Shown here in pieces: positions 1 through 8,530 of a DNA stretch of 48,041 nt. This DNA is from SKIA01 sp047602905 (lineage in GTDB: Archaea; Nanobdellota; Nanobdellia; Woesearchaeales; SKIA01). The position numbers and the translations under genes are program-made. The stretch spans positions 1 through 48,041 of the forward strand of contig JBLKOP010000009.1 in NCBI GenBank assembly GCA_047602905.1, in the 5' to 3' direction. Position 1 is the first letter of the stretch; every line of letters begins with the position of its first letter. The notes under the pieces are model-generated. The model was given only the letters and a program-made list of their open reading frames with translations. It was not told the DNA's origin and searched no databases.

Positions 1-190
1 AAAATGTATTTTCGTCTTGATCATTATAGTGTATAGTAAACTCTGGACTATACACAGCAGGTCCTAACGTGGGAGAACCAGTCACTTCAATCCATTCAGA
101 AGAGGCGTATTCTTGAGCTAGCACTTCTTGAGGTAATCCAACAAAGAGCACACCACAAACAAGTAAGAAAACGAGTACTACTCGTTTCAT
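1..190 (-). CDS. Secreted protein, N-terminal fragment (runs off left edge)
   Basis: An open frame starts at ATG 188-190 and is open to the window edge, giving 63 residues. The N-terminus is a signal peptide: MKRVV, then a hydrophobic stretch ending near a VLAQE site. After it comes EYASSEWIEVTGSP. The ATG overlaps the TGA stop of the upstream Cys-rich gene (ATGA), so the two are probably translationally coupled and both exported. No family is recognisable from this fragment. Confidence 0.75.
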   Translation of the reverse strand, partial: MKRVVLVFLLVCGVLFVGLPQEVLAQEYASSEWIEVTGSPTLGPAVYSPEFTIHYNDQDENTF

Positions 191-2187
191 GAAGAAACGC
201 CTCCTAGTAACTGAAGAGATGCCATTCCTAATCTAGAAAACCAGTTATTGATTGGACCTAGCCCTTCTGTGTGCCCGGTTATTATCGTTCCTGATACACA
301 AGCAGTTTTTACTGTGAATGTTTGTTGTTCATGTGTATGTTCGTGTTCTTCTATGAAGAATCTTCCTTCGTAGCAGCACTGATTATTTATTCGTTTATTC
401 TCAGTACATGCGTTTGGAGTGGTTATGTCATACGTCCAAAAGGACTCGTCTACATCTCCTTGAGATCTATATGCGCGTAGCCAGTAAGGAATGCCTTCTT
501 TTGGGCCGCACGAATTAGGTAGTTCAGAACTACAAGATGATCTGTGCCACTCAAGCTCTTCTGTTGTGTTGTGACACAACCATTTTCCGTACGCCACGTT
601 GTTCTGCTCTTCTGTGCATTCTCTCCATACACCTGGTAAGTCGCTTGTTTCGTTTTTGTCAAATGCGAACAAGTTCTTTTTACTCGTGTATTGCAAAGAA
701 CCTATTTTTTCTGGCTCGTTTGTTTCTTGGTTTATTCTAGTTGTTTGCATACAGAAAAGGTCTTGTGTTGAGTTGCTTGCTGTTCCATTCCATAGATGAG
801 GCATTCCTGTAGTGTTTGAGAAGCCATGCCAGTCACCATCTGATTGTGGGTGGCAGCAATAAGCAGAAGGGTCTTCTGAGAGTCGCTCGCCTCTACCTTC
901 TGGACCGCATTCTTCTCTTGGAGCGTTCGACCAACAAAAGCCTCCATTTGATTCAGATTCGTAACAGTTAAGAATTATTTCATCAGCAACTCCTTGTTCT
1001 CTCTGATCATCTCTTATTATCGTATTAGCTCTGCTAAATAATTCATCAATACACTGCCTTGGTATTTCTAGAGAAGAACCGTCATCTGCTCCAGGATATA
1101 TTTCTTCAACAGTCTCAGTATAGCAACAACCGTACCCAGTACCACTACTACGATTTCCTCCAAAACTTCCTTCAAGAGAGGATTCACAGAAATCTCTGTC
1201 TTCGTGAGGGTTAGGAGGGTCGACACAGGTAATTGTGTATCTTGCTCCTCCTACTTTTGATGATTGGTAGTCGAGTTCTACGCGGTAGTCAGTTAGTTCG
1301 TAATTATCATACGTAAATAAAAAACGTAAAAGGTTATTTCCTGAGTTACCTACAAACTCTATGAGTTGTGATTCTGACTCTGCTGAGAGCCTTTTTACTT
1401 GATTATTAAACCCTTTTGTGTTGAAAATACTTACTTCTATTTCGCTACAGAAGAGAGGAAGTTGATACGTAGACACTATTTCTGATGGTTCTATTAGCAT
1501 CCACCCTTGAGCAGTTCTTTTATCTCCTGAAATAAGTGTTTGTCCACTCGCAACTCCTGTGTGCTGACCAATTGCACTATAAAGAAATATGTCTTCACAA
1601 GAAGTTTTTCTGTGCCTACCATCTATTTTTATAGATGATTCTGTTTGAAAGCGATTACTGTACTCTTTGAATACAAGGTTCGCTTCTTTTGCGCACAGTC
1701 CTGCGTGTTGAATAGTAAATGTTTCGTCAGGGTGTTCTTTTGGAGTGGTTGCTGTCATGAATAAGAACCCTGATTTACCATCTGAACTAGGCCACCTATT
1801 ATAAGATATTTCTCCAAAAGCAGTAATAAGTGGTATTTGTCCTTGTGTAAACGTATTTGATGGAGTATTCGATCTTCTGAGGTTTGCATAAGGTTTTAGA
1901 TCTATTATTTTTGAGCCTATGCTATCACAACTAGGTCCATTAGAATACAGATATAGCCTTCCTTGAAGTTTTTTATCTTTACAATCATTATTTGCTCGAC
2001 AGTCTCTATTTCGAATGTCCATACTACACAAAGCAGTAGTTTCGTCTGCTGGAATAGCATATGATCCTTGCTCAATACTAAAACTGATTGGTCTATAGTC
2101 GCTAGCAGACACAAAACCTGTTTGAAACAACAGTGCACAGATAAGAAATAAACAGGCTAATAAGCTTCTGCGCACACCTTTTCTCAT
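187..2187 (-). CDS. Secreted cysteine-rich protein, unknown function
   Basis: 666 aa. MRKGVRRSLLACLFLICALL is a signal peptide with likely cleavage after VSAS. The first 300 or so residues hold few Cys. From about residue 315 the protein is rich in Cys (CVDPPN, CESSLEG, GCCYTE, FCWSN, YCCHP, QCCYEG), which suggests a disulfide-stabilised extracellular protein. There is no transmembrane anchor at the C-terminus. A TATA-like GTATATAAAA at about 2211-2221 lies about 28 bp before the ATG, so the transcript is probably nearly leaderless. It forms an operon with the next secreted protein through an ATGA overlap. I do not recognise the family; a surface or adhesion role is inference. Confidence 0.85.
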   Translation of the reverse strand: MRKGVRRSLLACLFLICALLFQTGFVSASDYRPISFSIEQGSYAIPADETTALCSMDIRNRDCRANNDCKDKKLQGRLYLYSNGPSCDSIGSKIIDLKPYANLRRSNTPSNTFTQGQIPLITAFGEISYNRWPSSDGKSGFLFMTATTPKEHPDETFTIQHAGLCAKEANLVFKEYSNRFQTESSIKIDGRHRKTSCEDIFLYSAIGQHTGVASGQTLISGDKRTAQGWMLIEPSEIVSTYQLPLFCSEIEVSIFNTKGFNNQVKRLSAESESQLIEFVGNSGNNLLRFLFTYDNYELTDYRVELDYQSSKVGGARYTITCVDPPNPHEDRDFCESSLEGSFGGNRSSGTGYGCCYTETVEEIYPGADDGSSLEIPRQCIDELFSRANTIIRDDQREQGVADEIILNCYESESNGGFCWSNAPREECGPEGRGERLSEDPSAYCCHPQSDGDWHGFSNTTGMPHLWNGTASNSTQDLFCMQTTRINQETNEPEKIGSLQYTSKKNLFAFDKNETSDLPGVWRECTEEQNNVAYGKWLCHNTTEELEWHRSSCSSELPNSCGPKEGIPYWLRAYRSQGDVDESFWTYDITTPNACTENKRINNQCCYEGRFFIEEHEHTHEQQTFTVKTACVSGTIITGHTEGLGPINNWFSRLGMASLQLLGGVSS

Positions 2188-2253
2188 ACGGTTTCTTCTC
2201 TCTGATGCGTTTTATATACTTTTGCGTTTTTTCGTTTCTTCAGAATGACTCGT

Positions 2254-2829
2254 TTAGGTTTTGTGTATTCCTTCTGCTACGTATTCTTTGCTTGCTCTTC
2301 TCTTTCCTCGTTCTAGGAGTTTGCGTATTTCTTCTTGGTTGTTTTTTACTACGTCTATTGGTATTCCGAGTGCTCTCCATGTTGCTTCTTGGTCGTGTGT
2401 GCTTGGTAGTTCTTCTGGTTTGTTTGCGAAGCTTGCTAGGATTATTGGCACGTTTTTTTTCTTTGCTAGTCGTATGTTTTGTTGTATTCGTCCCAGCATT
2501 TTCTCTGGTTCTTTGCTTTCTCGTATGCTGTGTAGGTTTGCTATGTATGCGTTGTTTCTTTGTTTTAGTGTGTTGAGTTGTATTTGGTCTAGTCCGCTTC
2601 TTCTGTGGTGTAGGAAGTCTTCTTTGTTGTTTTCTTCTATGTTTGTTATTGCGTCTATGTTGCTTTCTAGTATTTCTCTATTACTGCTGGTGCTTATGGT
2701 TATGAGTGCTTGTCCTGTCTTTACTTGTTTGTTTACGAGTTCTATTTCTTCTCCTATTATGAGTGGTGTTATGTGTAGTTCTTCGCATTTCGCGAGTATT
2801 TCTTTGTTGTTGTGGATGATGTCGTACAT
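2254..2829 (-). CDS. rnp3: RNase P protein component 3 (Rpp30-like)
   Basis: 191 aa. Archaeal Rpp30 is a PHP/TIM-barrel-like protein subunit of ribonuclease P, which matures tRNA 5' ends. The family signature is visible in order: HHRRSGLDQIQLNTLKQRN near residues 74-93, then RIQQNIRLAKKKNVPIILAS near 113-132, then a THDQEATWRALGI helix. The N-terminus is shorter than in many homologs, beginning MYDIIHNNKEILAKC. A TATA-like AATAAAA about 25-30 bp upstream of the ATG supports this start. It is a single gene between secreted-protein genes and an ATPase. Identification is by remembered family motifs, not a search. Confidence 0.8.
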   Translation of the reverse strand: MYDIIHNNKEILAKCEELHITPLIIGEEIELVNKQVKTGQALITISTSSNREILESNIDAITNIEENNKEDFLHHRRSGLDQIQLNTLKQRNNAYIANLHSIRESKEPEKMLGRIQQNIRLAKKKNVPIILASFANKPEELPSTHDQEATWRALGIPIDVVKNNQEEIRKLLERGKRRASKEYVAEGIHKT

Positions 2830-2882
2830 TGCTTGTTGGTATTGTTTGGTGTTTTATTATGGTTGTGTGTGTAACAACTAAT

Positions 2883-2901
2883 TATTTTCTATAAGAAAAT
2901 A
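2883..2901. repeat. AT-rich palindrome TATTTTCT-ATA-AGAAAATA
   Basis: Perfect 8-bp inverted arms around a 3-bp centre in the gap between two leftward genes. It resembles the TTCTATATAGAA palindromes near 14.66 kb and 38.35 kb. It could be a terminator for the upstream ATPase gene or a protein-binding site. Such sequences can also arise by chance in AT-rich DNA. Confidence 0.4.
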
Positions 2902-2904
2902 TTA

Positions 2905-4101
2905 TTATTTTAGTATCGTAGATATTTTTGTTAGGGGAAGAAACTGTATTGTTGTATCGTGTATTGTTGTTGTTTCTTCTTTTGTTGGTGAAAGGATATA
3001 CGCGTTTTTTGGGCTGTATTGTTCTATGAAGCTTCTGAGTGCTTTAGGTATTGAGGGGTTTGTTGCTGCTTTTACTTCTATTGGTGTGAATTCTTGGTTT
3101 TCTTCAAGTATGAAGTCTACTTCTGCTTTTGCTTTGCTCTGCCAGAATTTTGGTTGTTTTCTTGCTTTAAGGAGTTCTTGTAGTACGTAGTTTTCGTATA
3201 GTTCTCCTTTGTCTACTCGTGTTTTGCTGTAGTTGTTTATTGCTTGGTTTCTAAAGCCGTTGTCGTAGAAGTAGATTTTTGGTATTTTGATAAGCTCTTT
3301 TTTTTTGTTTGTGTAGTAGGGAGTAATTCTTTTTGTTACGTAGGTTTTTTCTAGGAGTAGAAGGTAGGTTTCTAGTTTGTTTACTCCGTAGCCTATTTCT
3401 TGTGCTATTGTTGTTTTGTTGAGTTCTTTTCCTGCTTGTAAAGCAAGTATTTGTATGAGTTTGTGTATTTCTTGTTCTTCTTGTATTCCGAGTATTTCTT
3501 TGACTTCTCGTAGGATATATGTTTGGTATATGCTGCGTAGTATTTCTTGTTTTTCTTTTGTGAGTACTGCTCGTGGGTATCCTCCGTAAATAACGAATTC
3601 TTCTAGGTGTTTGTGCAGTTGTTGTGCTATTTCTTCTCCGTAGGTTTGTTTCTTGTGCACTTCGTATAATGTTTTGTTGTTTGCTCGTAAGTATTCGCTA
3701 AAGGAGAAGGGGAGTAGTTCGTAAAGAAGCACTCGTCCTACGAGGTATTTGTTGCTTTGTAGCGCTATTTCTGCTGCTGAGGATCCTGAAATAAGTATTT
3801 TTGTTTTTGTTGTGTCATGAATGAGTTTGAGTTTTTTTCCGCTTTCTTTGCTGTATTGTATTTCATCTATGAAGACGTATTTGTGTGGTTGTACTTGTAC
3901 GTCTATGAAGTCTTGTATGTTGTTCTCAAATAACGCGAGTGTTTGCGGGTTTTCTAGTGTTAGGTGGTTTGCTTCTTTGTTTTTGAGCAGTTCTTGTATG
4001 ATTGTTGTTTTTCCTGCTTGTCTTGGTCCGAGTACTGCTGTTATTTCTTTGTAGTCAAGAGTTTTTTGTAATTGTTCTTGCAATTCTCGTTTGATATACA
4101 T
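2905..4101 (-). CDS. AAA-family ATPase with C-terminal DUF4143 domain
   Basis: 398 aa from ATG at 4101; a TTG lies just upstream in frame. The N-terminal ATPase domain has Walker A GPRQAGKTT (about residues 26-34) and Walker B YVFIDEIQY (about 75-83). A winged-helix-like region follows (AQEIGYGVNKLETYLLLLE), then a DUF4143/nuclease-like C-terminus (KAEVDFILEE, TPIEVKAA). Full-length members of this family are about 380-450 aa. They are common and often multicopy in archaea, with unclear function, possibly DNA- or toxin-related. TATA-like sequences at about 4112-4133 precede the gene. Confidence 0.88.
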   Translation of the reverse strand: MYIKRELQEQLQKTLDYKEITAVLGPRQAGKTTIIQELLKNKEANHLTLENPQTLALFENNIQDFIDVQVQPHKYVFIDEIQYSKESGKKLKLIHDTTKTKILISGSSAAEIALQSNKYLVGRVLLYELLPFSFSEYLRANNKTLYEVHKKQTYGEEIAQQLHKHLEEFVIYGGYPRAVLTKEKQEILRSIYQTYILREVKEILGIQEEQEIHKLIQILALQAGKELNKTTIAQEIGYGVNKLETYLLLLEKTYVTKRITPYYTNKKKELIKIPKIYFYDNGFRNQAINNYSKTRVDKGELYENYVLQELLKARKQPKFWQSKAKAEVDFILEENQEFTPIEVKAATNPSIPKALRSFIEQYSPKNAYILSPTKEETTTIHDTTIQFLPLTKISTILK

Positions 4102-4180
4102 CAAAACACAGTAAGTATATAAACTATATAAATATACGCGTTTTTTTCCTGGATAAAATATTTTCTTATGTGTTTTTTTC

Positions 4181-5035
4181 CTAGATGTTTTCGCGTATTA
4201 TCTCGCACGCTCTACATAGCTTGCCGCTTGCTGGGTTGCCGCAGTGACTGCAATGGTTTGTTGGTTGTTCTTGGGTTTCTTCTTGGTAGTGTTTCTTGAT
4301 AAATTCGTTAATAAGGGTTTTTTTTGTTCCTGGTTGTCTTCGTTCTAGTTCGTTAAGTTCTTCTCCTACTCTCCAGCGAAAGCTTTTTACTACGTTTGGG
4401 CATTCACTGAAGTTTGTTGTGATGTTTTGTACAAGGCAGTACGCGCGTATTTCTCGCTCTGGTATGAAGTAGAATGGTTTTATTCTTGCTGCTATTTCTT
4501 CTCTTGCTGTTGTTCTTGGTCCTAGGCGAGAGAGGAGTTGTCGTTGGTTTCGTAGTAAGTTCATGAGGATGCTTTGGCACTCATCATCGAGGTTGTGTCC
4601 TGTTGCTATTACGTCGTATTGTTTACTGTACTCTAGCAGTGCTTTTCGTCTGAGTACTCCGCACACGCTGCATGGGTGTTCTGGGTTGAGTTCGTCTAGG
4701 CTTTTGCTTCCTAGGTCCGCAAAGCTTACTATGCGTAGAGGAATGTTTCTTTCTGTACAGAACGCTTTGAGGTCTTGTATGCTTGTGTCTCTGTAGCCTG
4801 CTATTCCTTCATCCACGCACAGTGCTTCTACTGCGTAGTTTTCTGAGAGTACGTCAAGCAGTGCGAGGCTGTCTTTTCCTCCGCTTGCTGCTACGCATAT
4901 GGTTTCTTCTTCTTTAATTAATTCGTACTTTTTTATTGTGTCGTTTGCGAGTTGTTTAAAGCCTTCTATGAAGTGTTTTTTGCAGCGTCCTGGCTGGCTG
5001 ATAATGGCTTTTTCTTTGCAGTACGAGCATTTCAT
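4181..5035 (-). CDS. TtuA/Ncs6-family tRNA 2-thiolation enzyme (PP-loop)
   Basis: 284 aa. It adenylates a tRNA uridine and inserts sulfur (5-methyluridine-54 or wobble-34 2-thiolation). Visible features in order: N-terminal zinc motif CSYCKEK...CKKH, PP-loop SGGKDS near residue 51, the catalytic/Fe-S motif CSVCGVLRR with a second conserved Cys in SECPNVVKSFR, and the C-terminal zinc motif CSHCGN...CRAC. This order is diagnostic for the TtuA/Ncs6 group. The likely sulfur donor is a ubiquitin-like carrier, and a candidate ending in GG lies about 3 kb away at 7926-8138. The sequence alone cannot separate the U54 and U34 subfamilies. Confidence 0.9.
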   Translation of the reverse strand: MKCSYCKEKAIISQPGRCKKHFIEGFKQLANDTIKKYELIKEEETICVAASGGKDSLALLDVLSENYAVEALCVDEGIAGYRDTSIQDLKAFCTERNIPLRIVSFADLGSKSLDELNPEHPCSVCGVLRRKALLEYSKQYDVIATGHNLDDECQSILMNLLRNQRQLLSRLGPRTTAREEIAARIKPFYFIPEREIRAYCLVQNITTNFSECPNVVKSFRWRVGEELNELERRQPGTKKTLINEFIKKHYQEETQEQPTNHCSHCGNPASGKLCRACEIIRENI

Positions 5036-5227
5036 GGTTGTGATGAGTTCTTGTGTATTCTTAAACGTGTGGTTGTGTGTAGCTTATTGTTTGTAACTAT
5101 GTTGTTGGTTTTTGTTTAGGTTCTTGTGCACAAAAAAGAAGAGATTTTGTTCAGTACGTTTAGGTAAATAAAGTCTTATGTAGTTTATGAGTTAAGATTT
5201 CGTTTCTCATTAAAACTATCTTACGAG

Positions 5228-5235
5228 TATATAAA
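5228..5235 (+). promoter_or_regulatory. TATA box of the beta-propeller lipoprotein gene
   Basis: TATATAAA sits about 27 bp before the ATG at 5258, the archaeal distance from TATA to transcription start, so the mRNA is probably leaderless. The rest of the 222-bp gap (5036-5257) holds no gene that I can see. Confidence 0.7.
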
Positions 5236-5257
5236 CAACGTATTCTTATTTGTTCTT

Positions 5258-7219
5258 ATGAAAACGCGATACGGCCTTCTATTACTGTTCTTAGCACTCG
5301 TTGTTGTTGCGTGTAGTCCACAAACTCTTTACGAAGCTCATGATTCGGGCGTTCAGTATTTTTCTTCTGAAGCTGAGTTTCTTTCTGTAATTACGAGTTC
5401 TTCTCAAGGCTCAGGCTCTACGAGAATGATGGTTGATGGCGCTGTTGCTGAGAGCGCAGCTGCTCCGAGTAGTGCTCAAAGAGATGCTTTTTCTGGTACT
5501 AACGTGCAAGAGGTTGGTGTTGATGAAGCAGATATTTTTAAGACGGACGGAGAGTTCGTCTATACTTCTTCTGGTTCTAGCTTGTTTATTACGAGCACTG
5601 GTGAGAATGCAGAAGTTCTATTTAGCACTGATATGAATATGTCTGTTCAGGGGTTGTTTATTCAGGATGATTATTTAGTGGTTATTGGCTCTAGTAATCA
5701 GTTCTTTGGTGTTGAACCGATGATTCGTTCTTTGTGGCCTTCTCCAAGAAGCTCTGAGATGCAACTAGTCGTTTTTGATATTAGCTCTCCACAATCTCCT
5801 AGCGTGGTTAAGGAGTTCTCCTATGAGGGGTGGTACGTGAATGCTCGTCTCAAGGATGGCGTAGTGTATGTTGTTGCGAATAGCCAGGCTACTGATAGTC
5901 TTCCTCTACTACGAGTTGATGGTGTCCAGAGTCGCCTGCCTGCTACTTCTATCGCGTATTTTCCTCGCCCCTACAACAATCCTCAGCTCACTGCTGTTCA
6001 TACACTAGATCTTTCTTCTTTGTCCATTCACTCAGATGCTGTTCTTACTGAGGGCGCTAGCGAGGTGTACATGAATGAGCATCTCTTTATTTCTAGTACT
6101 CGTTTTGTTAATGAGTGGGAGTTGCGTCAAGAAACAACTATGGATTTAGGTCAGCGTTTCTTAACGCGTGAAGATAGAGAATTGCTGAGTCGTATTGATG
6201 CTGTTGATAATGATATCTTGAGTTCTTCTGAGAAGCGCTTCAAAAAACAAGAAGTTACTCAAAGCGCTATTAGTCATTTGTCTCGAAGTGAGCAAGAAGC
6301 GTTTATTGATGAAGTAGACGCGGCTGTAAAGAAGGTTCTTGAAGAAAAGGAGTTTCGTGAATTCACAGAAATCCATAAGTTCTCAGTAGATACTCAGGGA
6401 GTGCGTTTTGTTGCTTCTCAAGAAATCGTTGGGTTCGTGTACGGCCAGTTTGCTTTCTCTGAAAAAGAGGGTGTTTTGCGTGTTGCTACAACTACGAATC
6501 GTATCTGGAGTTCTGGTAGTACTGTTCGTGAAAGTGAGAATCACATCTACACCCTTGATGAGAGCCTAAACGTTCTTGATTCTGTTCATGGCCTTGCTCC
6601 TACTGAGCGAGTTTTTTCTGCTCGTTACGTAGAGGATACGTTGTACTTAGTGACGTTTGAGGAGATTGATCCGTTCTTTGTTATTGATTTATCTAACCCA
6701 AGAAGTATTGAGGTTCTTGGTGAGCTAAAAATCACTGGTTTTAGCAGGTACTTACATCCAATCTCAGAAACAACTGTTCTTGGTTTTGGTCGTGAAGCTA
6801 CAGAAACCGGTCGACAACAAGGTCTAAAAATTAGTTTGTTTGATGTCTCTGACGTAAATAACCCTGTTGAGAAGGCTTCTTGGGTGAGTGATCATCGCTT
6901 TGCGAGTAGTGCTGCTGAGTGGGATCACCGAGCAGTTCTGTATATCGGCGAGCATGACTTATTAGTTGTTCCTGTTCAGAGCTATGACCGAGATAATCGT
7001 TACGCAGGAGCGTTTGTCTTTACAGTTACTGAGGAGGAGGTTTCTTTGCGAGGACTAGTTGATCACCAAGAAAACGCTGTTGAGAGAAGCGCGTATATTG
7101 GCGAGCACCTCTACACAAAGAGTTTTTCTTTGTTACGAGTAAATGCTCTTGAGAGCTTGCGAGGAGTTGTTGATGTACCGTTAGTTACTCCTGCAAGAAC
7201 AGACGTTCCTGTGTATTAG
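5258..7219 (+). CDS. Lipoprotein with C-terminal-type beta-propeller domain
   Basis: 653 aa. The signal peptide ends in a lipobox (LVVVAC, Cys19), so the protein is probably lipid-anchored outside the cell. The diagnostic block TNVQEVGVDEADIFKTDGEF near residues 83-102 matches the archaeal and bacterial secreted beta-propeller family distantly related to WD40 (Beta_propel). Blade-like strands follow to the C-terminus, with an inserted charged helical region near residues 290-375. The ligand or partner is unknown for this family. It is monocistronic, and its stop overlaps the convergent PIN gene by 4 bp. Confidence 0.88.
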   Translation: MKTRYGLLLLFLALVVVACSPQTLYEAHDSGVQYFSSEAEFLSVITSSSQGSGSTRMMVDGAVAESAAAPSSAQRDAFSGTNVQEVGVDEADIFKTDGEFVYTSSGSSLFITSTGENAEVLFSTDMNMSVQGLFIQDDYLVVIGSSNQFFGVEPMIRSLWPSPRSSEMQLVVFDISSPQSPSVVKEFSYEGWYVNARLKDGVVYVVANSQATDSLPLLRVDGVQSRLPATSIAYFPRPYNNPQLTAVHTLDLSSLSIHSDAVLTEGASEVYMNEHLFISSTRFVNEWELRQETTMDLGQRFLTREDRELLSRIDAVDNDILSSSEKRFKKQEVTQSAISHLSRSEQEAFIDEVDAAVKKVLEEKEFREFTEIHKFSVDTQGVRFVASQEIVGFVYGQFAFSEKEGVLRVATTTNRIWSSGSTVRESENHIYTLDESLNVLDSVHGLAPTERVFSARYVEDTLYLVTFEEIDPFFVIDLSNPRSIEVLGELKITGFSRYLHPISETTVLGFGREATETGRQQGLKISLFDVSDVNNPVEKASWVSDHRFASSAAEWDHRAVLYIGEHDLLVVPVQSYDRDNRYAGAFVFTVTEEEVSLRGLVDHQENAVERSAYIGEHLYTKSFSLLRVNALESLRGVVDVPLVTPARTDVPVY

Positions 7220-7632
7220 TTTATGTAAAGATGAGAATTTTCTAGGAGTTCTTGTGTAGTGAATACTTGAATATGCTTTTGTCTCTTAAGTTCTTTATCG
7301 TTCGTCCATAAAGGTATTTGTAACTTATACGCAAGTGCTAAGAAATCAATGTCTTTGGGGTCTGGTGTTTTGTTTTGTAATTTCTGAATTTCTTTTATAT
7401 ACTGCTGTGGTTCTATGAAGTCTACATAGATAGCTAATTCTCGTTTTTTCTTGTTAAATTCGTCTATTGTTATCTGTGTCTTTTCTAGTATATGTCTTTG
7501 ATATTTGTTTATTTCTTCTAATGCATACTCTGGCGCGTATAGAGTAAAATATCCTTTTGCAAGTATTTTTTGAAATACGCTGTGTTTCCAGAAAAAAGTT
7601 ATGAGAACATTTGTATCTACTACTATGTTCAT
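7216..7632 (-). CDS. PIN-domain ribonuclease, VapC-like toxin
   Basis: 138 aa. The PIN fold is shown by VVDTNVLITFF at residues 4-14 (first catalytic Asp), the conserved Glu in YALEEINKY, and the later acidic cluster DPKDIDFLALAYK...WTNDKELK. Such proteins are Mg-dependent RNases, often toxins. The ATG overlaps the TGA of the upstream ribbon-helix-helix gene (ATGA), the usual antitoxin-toxin order. Partnership is inferred from that overlap. Confidence 0.85.
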   Translation of the reverse strand: MNIVVDTNVLITFFWKHSVFQKILAKGYFTLYAPEYALEEINKYQRHILEKTQITIDEFNKKKRELAIYVDFIEPQQYIKEIQKLQNKTPDPKDIDFLALAYKLQIPLWTNDKELKRQKHIQVFTTQELLENSHLYIN

Positions 7633-7871
7633 ATGAGTCCTTTGTTTTTTAGTTCTTTCAGCCTTCCTGTTCGTCCTTTTCTTTGTAATTGTACTGCAAA
7701 CTCTTGTGCTTCTTGTTCTTCTTTAAGTTGTTTTTTAAGTTCCTGAAGCTGGATTATTTCGCGCGTTTTTTCTTCTATCTGGTTTCTCACAAATGCTGAC
7801 CAATTAATCTCGTCAAACGAGCTCATTTTTTTCTTTAGGTCTTCTGGCACAGATAATGTTATTGTAGGCAT
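7629..7871 (-). CDS. Ribbon-helix-helix antitoxin-like protein
   Basis: 80 aa from ATG at 7871, chosen because a TATA-like AAATATTTA lies about 25 bp upstream; a TTG two codons earlier is less likely. The N-terminus MPTITLSVPEDLKKKM is a typical RHH beta strand plus helix, followed by INWSAFVRNQIEEK and a charged coiled-coil tail with a basic end (RKGRTGRLKELKNKG). It probably binds and neutralises the downstream PIN toxin and represses the operon. Confidence 0.82.
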   Translation of the reverse strand: MPTITLSVPEDLKKKMSSFDEINWSAFVRNQIEEKTREIIQLQELKKQLKEEQEAQEFAVQLQRKGRTGRLKELKNKGLI

Positions 7872-7925
7872 GTACAAAAGATATTGTGTAAATATTTAAT
7901 TCTTGTGTATTTATGTGTAGTAAGC

Positions 7926-8138
7926 TTATCCTCCACTCACTACTGTTATGAGCTTGATTTCTTGTGCATCTGTTACGTCTACGTCTTCTGTTATGAGTTC
8001 TCCGTCTTTAACGATAAGTACTGTTTGCGGGTTTACTTTGAGTTCTTCACAGAGTTGTTCTGCTGTTCCTGTGAAGGCGAGTGTTTTGTGCTCGTTGCTT
8101 CGCTCAATATAGACGTTCATAGGTTGTTGGTAGTGCAT
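7926..8138 (-). CDS. Ubiquitin-like sulfur carrier / small modifier (SAMP/TtuB/ThiS-like)
   Basis: About 70 aa from ATG 8138, or 64 aa from the second ATG at 8120. The beta-grasp pattern is MNVYIERSNEHKTLAF, a helix TAEQLCEELKV, strands TVLIVKDGELITEDV, and the C-terminal tail KLITVVSGG. A free Gly-Gly end is the hallmark of activated carriers (thiocarboxylate) and archaeal protein modifiers. A TATA-like TTATAC about 27 bp upstream favours 8138. A natural partner is the TtuA/Ncs6 enzyme at 4181-5035. I see no E1-like activator in the window. Confidence 0.85.
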   Translation of the reverse strand: MHYQQPMNVYIERSNEHKTLAFTGTAEQLCEELKVNPQTVLIVKDGELITEDVDVTDAQEIKLITVVSGG

Positions 8139-8150
8139 AGCTTTTTTTAG

Positions 8151-8465
8151 TTGTATGGGTTTCTTATACGTGTGCAAAGCGCGATTAGCATTAAAGATTT
8201 TGTTGAGGAGAACAAGTTAACAGGAGACCTTACTGTTTTGTTAAGTCAAAAAAGTTTTCCTGTACGAAGAGGTCTTGAGCACTCGTGTTTTTTTTCTCGT
8301 CTAAAACACTCGTATCTTCAACAAGCAATTCCTGGCCGTGAAGTGTATGTGCAGCTTGATAGAGTGAATCAGGAGTTCTCTGATGCTGTTAAGGCGTACG
8401 CTGCTGCTCATGAGGAGTATTCTTTTGAGTCGTTTAGCTCATTTATTCAAGAGCGTATTCGTTAG
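8151..8465 (+). CDS. Small hypothetical protein, divergent from ubiquitin-like gene
   Basis: About 97-104 aa. The frame is open from TTG 8151, with an alternative GTG at 8172; there is no in-frame ATG near the start, so the start is uncertain. The sequence is mixed alpha/beta (DLTVLLSQKSFPVRRGLEH, REVYVQLDRVNQEFSDAV, FSSFIQERIR) with no motif I recognise. The first bases overlap the divergent promoter of the carrier gene. It precedes the sigma-like gene by 65 bp, but that gene has its own TATA box. Probably real given T-rich third positions like its neighbour. Confidence 0.5.
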   Translation: MYGFLIRVQSAISIKDFVEENKLTGDLTVLLSQKSFPVRRGLEHSCFFSRLKHSYLQQAIPGREVYVQLDRVNQEFSDAVKAYAAAHEEYSFESFSSFIQERIR

Positions 8466-8498
8466 TCGTTACTGTTCTTAAGTTAATACAGAGAATAT

Positions 8499-8508
8499 GT
8501 TTATATTT
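8499..8508 (+). promoter_or_regulatory. TATA box of the sigma-like gene
   Basis: GTTTATATTT is centred about 28 bp before ATG 8531. It selects 8531 over the upstream in-frame TTG at 8507, which lies inside the box, and shows an ordinary archaeal promoter drives this bacterial-looking gene. Confidence 0.7.
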
Positions 8509-8530
8509 GTCTTGTTGTTCTTTTCTGTGT

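Noticed and set aside
2205..2881. Rightward hydrophobic frames opposite the Rpp30 gene
   Set aside because: They are antisense shadows: the G/T-rich strand reads as Leu/Val/Cys-rich peptides, and the opposite strand has a recognised family.
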